A DNA stretch of 64,000 nucleotides from Lepiota brunneoincarnata. Lineage: Eukaryota > Basidiomycota > Agaricomycetes > Agaricales > Agaricaceae. The stretch covers positions 1 through 64,000 of the forward strand of contig JAEBUN010000060.1 in the NCBI GenBank assembly GCA_023014365.1, given 5' to 3'. This document shows positions 47,701 to 57,314 of this stretch, piece by piece. The position numbers and the translations under genes were made by a program. Each line of letters opens with the position of its first letter. Within the stretch, counting starts at the first letter, position 1. Below the pieces are notes generated by a model that worked only from the letters and a program-made list of their open reading frames with translations, ran no database searches and had not been told where the DNA came from.

Positions 47701-48573
47701 CGTTCTTGATGGTGGGAATCGTTCGGAGGCTTTTTTGTTGAATATTTTAGCCCATCGGGCAAATCTTTGAGGGATCTCGGGTGGTTCCTTGTTTGATTCC
47801 GGTTGTTTTCCTTTTTGGTTTGCTGATTTTGTCGGGTTGTGTTGCTCATTGTGGAGTGTTGTGGCATGTGTCACTTTGGTGTTTACTTCTAATGGGGTTA
47901 GAAGCATTGGGTTCATTTCTCTTTCCAAAGAGAAGGTGTCAAGGTCAATGTTTGATAGGTTGACGTATTCTTCGGGATTTTCCTCTGGTTGGGAGGTCTT
48001 TCCAGCCATTATGTCCATGGCAATGGAGTTAAGTTTGATGGGTTGTCGTAGGGTTCTGAGGAGTTTGGAAAAGTCCTGGTGGTTGATTTGGGGTTTCCAA
48101 GAGAATGTCTTGGTTTTCCAGTTGATGTCGGGATTGTATTGTTCCAACCAGGGAAATCCGATGATGAGGTCTTTCTCACCAGTGTTTGTGACATATGCTT
48201 CTAGCATGCAATCTCTTCCATCAATGATGGTTCTGATTTTGATGTATTCATGGATCTTGCCATGTTGATTATCAGTTCCATCAACATTACTGAGTGGAAT
48301 TGGTTGGTCCAGCCGTTTGGTTTGATAACCATGTCGTTCAATGACTTTGTGGGAGATGAAATTCCCTTGGGCTCCTGAGTCTATCAGGGCAGTGATGGCC
48401 ACGGGCTTTGATGTCCGTTCACTCCAAATCTCGATGGGTAGGTAGAGAGATCGTTTATTCGGGGAGAGTCGTAGTTGTACAGAATTTATCGAGAAAGTGT
48501 CCTTCTGAGAGTGAGAATATATAGTGTCTTTCTGGGAACAAGCAGGGGCGCATCGGTCTGTGTTCCATTTCAA
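44731..48573 (-). pseudogene. Gypsy pol: PR-RT-RNaseH-IN-chromodomain
   Basis: One continuous frame from 48573 to the stop at 44731, broken only by TGA at 46501-46503 and 45064-45066. Domains in order: protease (TALIDSGAQGNFISH), RT with YMDDILIYGKT, RNase H (IEADASKFASGAVLY, TDHQNLTYW), integrase with HHCC zinc site and the catalytic blocks SWDLITSLLP and IISDQDPRF, then a chromodomain (EYEIEAILNHRRYRERLQYY, IHWKGY) after the second TGA. Catalytic losses: RT motif A reads TKLNVRLGYNN (Asn for the metal-binding Asp), and the third integrase residue, 36 after ISD's Asp, is Lys in DGSTKQYNQ instead of Glu. Pol starts in the -1 frame at the gag stop. Confidence 0.9.
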
Positions 48574-50390
48574 AAATCCTGGAAGGGACGCATCTCCGGG
48601 TCTTTGGCTAGCACAGAGTGGAGTTCCTGTTGGAGTTCTGGGTCGAGGTCATTGACCATTTGGCACATCTGGGATGCTACTTCTGCGACGGCAAGGGAGT
48701 ACTTGCATTGTGGTGATTGTTGGGTGTTCCGGTTTGGGAATCCAGGACAAGTGTTTTGTTGTCCTGGGAAGGGACAGTTGGGGTTTCGCGCGGGGCGAGG
48801 GGGATTTGTGCGCATTTCAGGGAAGTGTCTTGTTTGAGAGGGTTGGGGGCATTTGCTAACCCAGTGGTCTTTGGCTCCGCATCGGAAGCATTCTTGGTTC
48901 TGATAAGCTTTAATTTGTTGTCTGGTGACAATGGCATCTATCTCCAAGGAGTCTTGAAGTTCTTCTTTGGTATAGCCCGGTTGAGGGATTTCTGGGTAAG
49001 GATCTTCGAATCCTTCTTCTATTGCAGCATGGTCTACTTCCATGGCGTGTGGGTCTCGTGGGGTGAAACGTGGAGTGTTGCTCCTTTGGTAGAATTGTGC
49101 ATAGGGCACGTTGTTGTTTGGATGGCTTAGTCCGCAGTTGGGTTGGTATTGGTTCTTTTGGGGAAATGTGTTCCTGGGGGTGCCGTAGAGGGCATTGATT
49201 CGGCAGAAGTTGTCGTCGAGTTTATTGGCTCGGGTGTACCAAGTGGCAATAGTTGTTGGAGGGTTTTCCGATTCGTCAATCTTCATGGCAATGTGGCGAT
49301 CAATTGCCTTGCGGTATAGATCAATCAGGGTACGATCTTCATTTAGTCTGGATTGATGGACAAGTTCCTTGAACTGAGCATTGAACTCAGTCATTGGTTT
49401 GCCTGTCTGGTGCAGGGTTTGAAGTCTGGTGTGTGTGTACACATGTTTGTCTGCCGGGGTGAAGTCGGCTCTGAGTCGGGCAGTAAAGTTGTCCCATGAC
49501 TCCATTGCTATGGGTTGTCCTTGTTGAGTTTGGGCATTCCTCTCATGGAGGTATTGTCTGGCCCAGGCTCAGGCATCTCCTGATTGCATTGTCAAAAGGA
49601 CAAATAGGGTCCTAGCAAGGTTGGTGTTGTAAGTGGTTGCATTAGCAAGCACGTAAACTTCACATTGGAAGATCCAATCTTTGAATAGTCTTCTAGTTCC
49701 ATCAAAGGCAATGGGTTTGAGGAGTCCTAACTCCTTTGGGGTAGGTGCGGTGGCCATTATTTGTAGTTGTCCGGGTGGCGGCGGCGGTGGTGATGGGGGT
49801 TGTGTTGGTCGTGGTGGGGGAGCTGGTAGGGTTAAGGGTACAGTTGGTGCGGGTAATGCGGGCGGTTGTGGATCGGGATCCGATTGGTTGTCGTCTGTTA
49901 TATAGACATCAGAGTCATTATCTGCTGGGGGAGTTCTTCCCTGATTTACTGTGTATTCGTGGTGTGTGAGTAAGTTTTCTTCCGATTTGGAAAGTCCTCT
50001 TGGTTGCTTGAGGGCATTTTTAAGTCTTTGGAGTTTGTAGTCATTTAATGGATCTACTTTGGCACAGTATTCTTCGGCTTGTTTGTGTCTTCTTTCTTCT
50101 TCTTCATAGTGTTCCTTTAATTCTCTTTCGTGTTGTATTCTTTGTCATTCTGCTAGTTTGTCAGCAAAACTTGTTCTTGTATGTGTTGATGTACTTGGAG
50201 TGGGCAAGTTGAACGGGGATGGAGGATAGAACCAGGGATGGTGTCTGAGTGGGGATAGGATTTCTTCTGGGATCCGGGTTTTGGGTTCCTGATCCTGAGA
50301 TTCTACTCCTTGATTTGGGAGGAGGGGGTGATGGGGATTCTCGGGCGGAGAATTTCTTTGGAGGTGTGGTGATATTTGTCTAGCAATCAA
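48570..50390 (-). pseudogene. Gypsy gag (family 1)
   Basis: A single frame from a TTG at 50388-50390 to TGA 48570, interrupted by TGA at 50145-50147 and 49569-49571. The N-terminal third is Pro-rich and charged. From ATG 49757 it resembles a capsid (LLKPIAFDGTRRLFKDWIF, NAQFKELVHQSRLNEDRTLI) and ends with a CCHC knuckle CFRCGAKDHWVSKC. The true initiator is unclear: no ATG precedes the Pro-rich part, so ATG 49757 or a lost upstream ATG is possible. The last codons GAT TTT TGA allow a -1 slip into pol. Confidence 0.8.
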
Positions 50391-50637
50391 TTATCGCTAG
50401 AAGTATGAAGAATTGGGTGGCGATTATGGATATTCCTGAGTACAGGTTCCACGATCTGATGACACAGCAGTGGCAGGGGCATGTGATGCATTCAAGTTCT
50501 AGGGTGATGATTCGGTAGGCAAGAAGGGTGGCAGTTGTTGTGAAGACGAATATGAGGAGGTAAGCCAGGTCTGTTGGCAGGAGGGGAGTGGATAGGATCG
50601 TAGCAATGGCTACAGAGCACGTCGCAATTGGCAACAT
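50380..50637 (-). CDS. Hydrophobic leader ORF upstream of gag (uncertain)
   Basis: From ATG 50637 an 85-residue frame ends just inside the gag start. It has three hydrophobic stretches (around LLPTDLAYLLIFVFTTTATL and ISIIATQFFILLAII) and a Cys-rich loop (CITCPCHCC). It lies between the PBS and gag of the family 1 element. It may be a real small membrane protein, a regulatory upstream ORF or chance; no family is recognised. Confidence 0.3.
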   Translation of the reverse strand: MLPIATCSVAIATILSTPLLPTDLAYLLIFVFTTTATLLAYRIITLELECITCPCHCCVIRSWNLYSGISIIATQFFILLAIIDC

Positions 50638-50740
50638 GGAGTACTTCAACGTGTTTAGTACGTCGGAAGAGTCAACAGAGTACCTCAATGCGTTCAGTAC
50701 GTCGGCAGAGCAGAGGGCGAGCAGAGGATAAGCAGCAAAG

Positions 50741-50752
50741 TATCTTAGTGTT
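50741..50752 (-). promoter_or_regulatory. Self-priming primer-binding site (family 1)
   Basis: In sense orientation AACACTAAGATA, one base after the 5' LTR. It is the exact complement of TATCTTAGTGTT in the LTR (50913-50924), which begins 34 bp downstream of the TATA box TATATAAG (50951-50958). Confidence 0.75.
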
Positions 50753-50753
50753 T

Positions 50754-51169
50754 TGTTACCCGGGTTAGGGGTTCACTCTTGAGTAGCACAGGTTTCAACA
50801 CAGGATGTCTATACAGACTTGGTCCTATCCTACTAAGCGTGACTTGGAGACAACGGAGCACTATAATCCAGCCGGTTTAAGGGCAAAGAGGTATAGGAGG
50901 CAAGAACTGTATAACACTAAGATAAGGATACAAGGGTATGGTACAGTATCCTTATATACTACTATGTGTGGCTGTGCTCCTACTATATATGTCTGGACCC
51001 AGATAAGTGAGTCATATCCTTATCTATCTAAGTATAGATTGTTCTGATGGTACTTCTGATGGTTTCAGGATGACAGGTCTTCTATCTATTTATATACTTT
51101 GGGTGCTTCTGATAAGAGTTCCTTCCGGTGAGGCTTCTGATAAGGGGTTTAAGGGGACTTCTGATAACA
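50754..51169 (-). repeat. 5' LTR of the family 1 element
   Basis: 416 bp. In sense orientation it runs TGTTATCAG...GGGTAACA with TATATAAG at 50958-50951. The predicted transcript start is around 50924. Confidence 0.9.
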
Positions 51170-52768
51170 GTATGAGCTGTTGATGGGATTTCCCTCCAAG
51201 GGGAAAAGCAGGCCCTTCTACAAAACATTTATTCTGGAAACTAAGGAGGCAAACAAGAGGAAACAGTGGCCAGGGCAGCCTGAGAATTCCAAAGGTCTAT
51301 GGCACACTCAGTGCACAGTGCTGAATGGTCCAAGCTGAATGGCTTGCTTCTTTTCCAATGTTGTACTACAAAATCATTTCATTCATGAAATCACTAGTTA
51401 ATAAAGTAACTAACTCTCCATTACCGGATAATATCAGTAGATGGCCATTGTCAGACACTGGGTACAAGAGATTAGAATACTATCTAAAGTATGTGAAGGC
51501 AGACATCTCAGAAATAGAACCCAGAATACCCAGACGAGTAAAATTGATGTTAACTAACTTATTAGTGATAGGACTATGGAAGAATGACTCTGGTATGAAT
51601 GTATCCAGGTGTTGTATCTGATACTGTATTAATTAAGATATTAGTTAAGGTGCTAATGACTGTAAAAAAGACCCATTTCTCTGTTCTTGCTCCAGAAAGT
51701 GAACAAGTTATAATGCCTATGTCATTCAGATAATACTTAGCCATAGTGATAGGTTCCAGAATGAATCTTGACCAGAGAAATTATGGATTAATTAATGTCC
51801 TAGTAAGAATGTTCCTTTGGAACTGTTCTGATGGTATTGAATGTATCAGATGGGGGTTATCCAAGAGGGTACTCAGGGCCAAATGCTTATGGACAAAAAG
51901 TAAAGAGATCAAAAATGATGGGCTAGAAAATAAAGATTGATAAGAATGGAACAAGTTAATTAATTCTTGCATTAGTTGACTGCCTAAAGACTACAGAAAT
52001 GAACCTTTAGAACATAGAGGTTGAGAACCCAGGTGTAGTGAATTCAAGAACAAGGTCAAAACACATAGATAATCGCTAGCAAGGAAACTTGCTAACCTGA
52101 CTGGCTATGTTATAATTAGCCAGGCATCTAGGGAGCAAGTTCCTGAGAGAGAATTGATGTTGCTGATATCAGAACTTATAGAATGATGCTCATAAATGAT
52201 GAGGAGACAATAAAATGATGATGCTGAATGTTTGTTTCATGTATACCATAAGTTAAGTGTATTTTGTTATAAAAACTCATCTGTAAATTACATGGGAGGC
52301 AAGAAACTGCTTGCCTATTCCCCTCTACTGATTGTATGGTTGATTAGGATAGGAATATAAAGCAATTTTACACAATTTTCTTTGGTCATAGACCACCAGA
52401 GACTTAGAGAGTTATACTCTTTAAAACAGACCCTTTGAAACAATTGAGATATTGACAGACCCTTCTGCTTGACTCAAGAACTGAATATGAGTTGATAAGA
52501 CTCTTCTGTTCTTAAGTAGAAAGTTCACTAACTCCCATTTTGTTGGGTTCCTCTTAGGGGCTTTGCCTCAGAAGTATACCATTGAATTATAGAGCTGTTT
52601 AATTGAGAAGCAAACATAGTATGCTAGGGCTTGTTGTATATGCTGTCCACTAGGTCTATCTAGCTTAAAGATACTTACTGCAGGAGCTTGTAAGAAGCCT
52701 GTCTTGCTGAGTAGTATAAAGTTTTATTGCATTGTTTAAAGCTGTAGTGTGCTAGGGCCCATTAGATA
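51170..52768. other. CpG-poor unassigned sequence
   Basis: A frame at 51325-51621 (plus, ~98 codons) has protein-like stretches (RWPLSDTGYKRLEYYLKYVK) but I recognise no family. It may be a decayed transposon ORF. It does not continue the family 2 gag interrupted at 43229, so the full-length gypsy element joins two unrelated flanks. The remainder shows no coding signal. Confidence 0.35.
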
Positions 52769-52872
52769 TAGTAGGCATCAAAATCCTTCTAATGTTTTTA
52801 TACTTTCAGTTATTCCTTGAATAGCTCTAGAGATACTAAAGCTAGGGACTTCATATTTTGAAAATATATATA

Positions 52873-54477
52873 CAGTGACCCACAAAACCGTTCCAATGTT
52901 TTGTACTTTTGACTTAAAGTAGTAATAGCTCAGTAAATAAAATAGCCATATTTGTGAATATATTTATAAACATAGCCAAATATGTCATATCTGACTCTGC
53001 AAAGTTGCGTCATGTAATACTTCCAAATTAGGCAATTATGAATTTTGTAATCATTTTAAGTCATTGGAACGGTTTTGTCAATGACATATTATACTAGGCT
53101 ATCCTATTATTTCTAGTACTTAGAGTAGCCCCCCCTGGCTTTGATACAGCTGCTACTCTTCTAGGCATACTTTCAATTAACTTCTGACACTCAGAAGCTG
53201 GAATAGCATCCCACTCCTTTTCTACCCTCTGCCACAACTCCTCCATACCCTTGGGAGGAGATTCATACTCTCCCAACTTTCTCTTCACATATTCCCATAA
53301 GTGTTCAATGGGATTGAGGTCAGGTGACTGTGCTGGCCAGGTTAGGAGCCTAAAATGATTTTTTTGAAACCATTCTTTGGCCAGTGTACTCTTGTGTTTG
53401 GGGTCATTATCTTGCTGAAAGATAATATCTCGGGGTTTAAGCTTGTACCACCGGAGACTCTTCTTCAAATCTTCCTCCAAAATTTGCACAAACAACTCTG
53501 CATCCATCCTTCCATCAATCCTCACTGCATAGCCTGGGCCATCCCACAGCATACAGCCCCAAACCATCACTGATCCTCCTCCATACTTCAGAGTTCCCTT
53601 GACCAATCTTTCACTAAGCCCCTCTCCCTTCTTTTTCCATCCCCACTTCCTCCCATCTGACCCCAAACGATTAATTTTGGTCTCATCAGACCATACAACC
53701 AGCTTCCAGTCCTCCATAGTCCAATGCTGGTGTGTCAGAGCAAAATCCAGCCTAGCCCTCCTATGCTTGTCAGAGAGTAAAGGCTTTTTTTGCTTGACTA
53801 CAGCCTTCATTCCTGCCTGTTTGAGATGCCTTGCTACAGTCTGTGAAGAGACTGATGTCCCAATGATGGGCGCAAGAGATTTGGCTATATCTACAGCAGT
53901 TTCAGCCTTGCCAGCAGAGATAAGATGGATAGCATGCCGAATATTAGTGGTAGAGAGTTTTGAAGGATGTCCTCCAAGTGATTTAGTAAGGCTGGAACAA
54001 TTTTTAGAGGCTAGCCTGGATATGGTACTGCGCCCAACACCAGTAATTGCCTCAATTTTAGTATAGGAATGATGAGAATTTAGCAAAGAGAGGATGGTTT
54101 GCTTTAGAGTAGAAGATAATGGCTTCATGGTAGGTAGGGGGGTTGAGAATGATGGGACATGGCTGTCAGCACATCTATTTATATGTCAAAGACACATGGT
54201 CACATGATCTTGTTGATTCACAATCAATGGAGTCATGTGATTGCTTGGATTAGTATTAAAAATTACTATTGACAAAACCGTTCCAATGACTTAAAATGAT
54301 TACAAAATTCATAATTGCCTCATTTAGAAGTATTACATAACGCGACTTTGCAGGGTCAGATATGACATATTTGGCTATGTTTATAAATATATTCACAAAT
54401 TTAGCTATTTTATTTACTGAGCTATTACTACTTTAAGTCAAAAGTACAAAACATTGGAACGGTTTTGTGGGTCACTG
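52873..54477 (-). mobile_element. Tc1/mariner element, family B, intact
   Basis: 1,605 bp between TA dinucleotides (52871-52872, 54478-54479). Ends are CAGTGACCCACAAAACCG in inverted orientation. TIRs are ~215 bp, each bounded by an outer ACAAAACCGTTCCAATG and an inverted inner copy (about 53066-53083 and 54268-54288). One uninterrupted transposase lies inside. The right TIR is slightly diverged from the left. Confidence 0.92.
53094..54128 (-). CDS. Tc1-type DD34E transposase, complete
   Basis: 344 residues from ATG 54128. The N-terminal bipartite helix-turn-helix region (TKIEAITGVGRSTISRL, then KLSTTNIRHAIHLIS) would bind the TIRs. The catalytic triad is present: Asp in VVWSDETKINRLGSDGR, Asp in IFQQDNDPKHKS and Glu in SPDLNPIEHLW, with 34 residues between the last two (DD34E). 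A basic stretch (KQKKP, HRRAR) may be the nuclear signal. The length is normal for Tc1 and no stop or frameshift is seen, so with both TIRs present the element could be autonomous. Confidence 0.93.
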   Translation of the reverse strand: MKPLSSTLKQTILSLLNSHHSYTKIEAITGVGRSTISRLASKNCSSLTKSLGGHPSKLSTTNIRHAIHLISAGKAETAVDIAKSLAPIIGTSVSSQTVARHLKQAGMKAVVKQKKPLLSDKHRRARLDFALTHQHWTMEDWKLVVWSDETKINRLGSDGRKWGWKKKGEGLSERLVKGTLKYGGGSVMVWGCMLWDGPGYAVRIDGRMDAELFVQILEEDLKKSLRWYKLKPRDIIFQQDNDPKHKSTLAKEWFQKNHFRLLTWPAQSPDLNPIEHLWEYVKRKLGEYESPPKGMEELWQRVEKEWDAIPASECQKLIESMPRRVAAVSKPGGATLSTRNNRIA

Positions 54478-54680
54478 TATACTCCTATATCCTATCTACA
54501 GATTGGTATGGTTATAATTACATAATATTTTCAGTGCATTGGAAGGGTTTTGCAGCTCATTAAACACAATATACAATTATAGGTATTCAGTACTTGGTAT
54601 AGCCTCCCCTGGCCTGCAAAATGGCCTGAACCCTCCTAGGCATACTTTCAATCAAATTCTGACACATTAAAGGTAGAATC

Positions 54681-55876
54681 AGGCCTTAAGAATTTGCCAC
54701 ATGTGGTACCACCACCTACCGCCCACTACCGCCATCTTACATTAATATTATAGACTTTATATACTTATAATCAATGTTAATACCTGCTAATAAACACTTG
54801 TTGTTACTCCAATACCATGGTTTAATGGCCTGCCACATATTATTATACATAACTGCCAGGAATACTGTATCCTACCCCCACACTACTGTAACATTATTGT
54901 GCACTCCTGCACACTACCGCCACACTACAGCCAGGGTTACGGCATGCTACTGTGACACTACTGTATACTGCCGCCACACTGCCACCAGGGTACAGTACAC
55001 TACTGTAACACTACTGCCAGGGTTTCTGAACTGAAAGGGTAATAGGTGAGGTGTTTGGGGGTTTAGGTATGCAAGCATCACAATACCTGTCTGTTGTTGA
55101 GGCTTCTACCCAGTTTATGTAGGTATAGTAGTGAAAATACGACAAAATTGAGCAATTTAATAAAAACCGCTCAACGCATGGACTTGAGACGACTTGGGAT
55201 GATAAAGGGGTGTCATATGAGTGACCTCCAATGGCTGGGATGTCAAGGTGAGGCAAAACAAGGTAGGAAAAGGGAAATAGAGCGAAAGAGAGAAAGAGGG
55301 AGAGAAGACTTCAAATATGGGTTAAGCTTTGTGAATAAAATAAGGTGCCTACAAAATACATAGGGTATCTACATTCTGGTGATAGTGAAGCTCATGTATG
55401 CTCTAAAAATATTAAAGAAAGAAGTGGAGATGGAAGAAATATGAGGATGAAGGAATACAAGAATAATGGAAATTGGTAGCTACTGTTCATCTAGAATATC
55501 CTACAGTCCTTCAATATTCTCAGGGCATGCCCAGATTAATTACCAAGGAATAGAGAGGGGATGAATTCAAGTCAGGAGGAGGGGATATTGTCACTCTGAG
55601 GGCTTTTGATCCGAGTTTCTGACATTTCCTTTTATGGAAATTGACAAACTTGAGGTTCATTTGACATTTCTCTGAGGTATGTCATGTAGGAATGGTTAGT
55701 TTAGTCAATAGATAGCCACTATACTACTGTATATTGTACCTATATTATTGTACACTACTGCTACATTACTACACATTACTGCCACATTACTGCACATTAC
55801 CACCAAATTACTGTGACACTACTGTGACACACATGTGCGGTAGTGTGGTAGCAGTGGCAGCAAATTCATCATGCCC
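54681..55876. mobile_element. Non-coding 1,196-bp DNA element with 10-bp target duplication
   Basis: Both sides are flanked by AGGTAGAATC (54671-54680 and 55877-55886), and removal of the segment restores Tc1 collinearity. The ends are imperfectly inverted: GGCCTTAAGAATTTGC on the left against GGCATGATGAATTTGC on the right. The interior has degenerate repeats of ACTACTG/CCACACTAC (54870-55022 and 55713-55857) and no long ORF. A 9-11 bp duplication fits Mutator-like elements; the type is inferred only from this. Confidence 0.5.
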
Positions 55877-56029
55877 AGGTAGAATCTTATTCTACTCTGC
55901 CTCTGTCCTCTCCTATAACTCCAATATCCCTCCAGGAGGAGTATCATACTCCTCCAGCCTTCTTTTGATGTAAGTCCATAGGTGTTCAATAGGATTGAGG
56001 TCAGGAAACTGTGGGGGCCATACCATAAC

Positions 56030-56564
56030 TGTAAGGGCAACCTGGTTGTCATGTTGCGTTGACTGAGCAGGGGAAAACCTTAGTGTCATTCTGGGACATC
56101 TATCCAAGTACATACCTGAGCAGGGGGAAACCTTAGAGAATCAAGTAAGGTTTCTCCAAGCTCACATACATACACTACTTATACTACTTGCCATAAGTAC
56201 AAGTTAAGTAATCTACTCTACATAAATGGCTGTGAGGTGTCAGGGATGTCTAAAGTATGTATGGTTGGGAATGGGCTTGGGACAGGGTTGCATGCGCCAG
56301 TGAGGGTTCGCATCTGCATTGGAGGGGCGTAGGAAGGAACTCCAAGCACTGGAGTGCTGGAGGACCGAATTCTGGGCCAAAGGGAGCTGGGGATGAGATT
56401 CCCAAATGCAGGAAGGCAGGGAATTGGATTTCCGAGCATAGGGAAGCTGGGGATCAGGTTTCCGAACATACAGAGGCAGGGAATCAGATTTCCAAGTGCT
56501 AGGAGGTTGGGAATCAGATTTCTGAATTTGAGGTTGTGAGCAGTGACCTGAAGTTCCCCTTACA
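56030..56564. mobile_element. Solo LTR, family 3, copy 1
   Basis: 535 bp, TGTAAGGGCAACC...GTTCCCCTTACA, with a perfect 5-bp duplication ATAAC (56025-56029 and 56565-56569). Shares termini and internal words with the segment at 62284-62732 in reverse. A hairpin-like pair of GGAAACCTTA and TAAGGTTTCTCC lies about 100 bp in. No coding capacity. Confidence 0.8.
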
Positions 56565-56608
56565 ATAACCTCCATTTTAGCCCTTTTAAACCACTTTGTA
56601 GCTGTCCT

Positions 56609-56991
56609 TGTTATCAGAAGTCTTATCAGAAGGACAGTTATTTTTAGCTATATTCCCATGTCACTATGAAACCATCAGTAGTGTACATCAGAAGGACTAT
56701 TCTTACCATATGCCTCATGTTTCTTATCTCTAACTCATAGTTACTCTGGTCTGGACTATTATAGTAGGAGTACAGCCACACTTAGAAGTATATAAGAATA
56801 CAGTACCATACCTTGTATCCTTATCTTAGTGTTATAAAGCTCTTGCCTCCTATACCTCTTTGCCATAACCGGCTGGACTTATAGTGCTCCATCATCTCCA
56901 AGTCACACTTAGTAGGACAGGACCAAGTCTGTACAGACATCCTGTGTCAAACCCCATGCTACTGAAGAGCGAACCCCTAACCCGGGTAACA
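56609..56991 (+). mobile_element. Solo LTR of gypsy family 1
   Basis: 383 bp, TGTTATCAGAAG...CCCGGGTAACA, the sense orientation of the family 1 LTR, with a perfect 5-bp duplication GTCCT (56604-56608, 56992-56996) inside a Tc1 relic. More diverged and shorter than the two LTRs of the full-length copy, hence an older insertion that lost its interior by LTR-LTR recombination. Confidence 0.88.
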
Positions 56992-57314
56992 GTCCTGCTT
57001 TTATGCTTGGGATCATTGTCTTGTTAGAAGACAATATCTCCTACCTTCTTCTTGTACCACCTAAGGCTTTCCTGCAGTTCATCCTCCAAAATGCTGGTAG
57101 AAAGGTCAGCATCCATTTTCTCCTCAATTCTGCATGGGAATCCCCCTCCTTCCCACAACATACAGCCCCAGACCATGATAGAATCTCCTCCAAACTTCCT
57201 AGTTCCATTTACCAACCTAGCTTTTAGCTTCTCTGATCCCTTTTTCTAAAGCCAATGCCTTCTATCTGACCTCAAATGATTGATTTTGGTTTCATCTGAC
57301 AAAACCACCCTCTT

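Larger units (their letters stand above)
43229..51169 (-). mobile_element. Ty3/gypsy chromovirus, family 1, full length
   Basis: 7,941 bp with two 416-bp LTRs (43229-43644 and 50754-51169; TG...CA) that differ at six positions. Coding is on the minus strand, so the 5' LTR is the right one. Order: LTR, PBS, leader with a hydrophobic ORF, gag, pol (protease, RT, RNase H, integrase, chromodomain), an extra zinc-knuckle ORF, LTR. The PBS (50741-50752) is complementary to the presumed mRNA start in the LTR (50913-50924). Flanking pentamers differ (AAAAC left, GTATG right), so no target duplication is visible. Six in-frame TGA codons and substituted catalytic residues show it is inactive. The closest known type is the Tf1/sushi chromoviruses. 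Confidence 0.9.
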
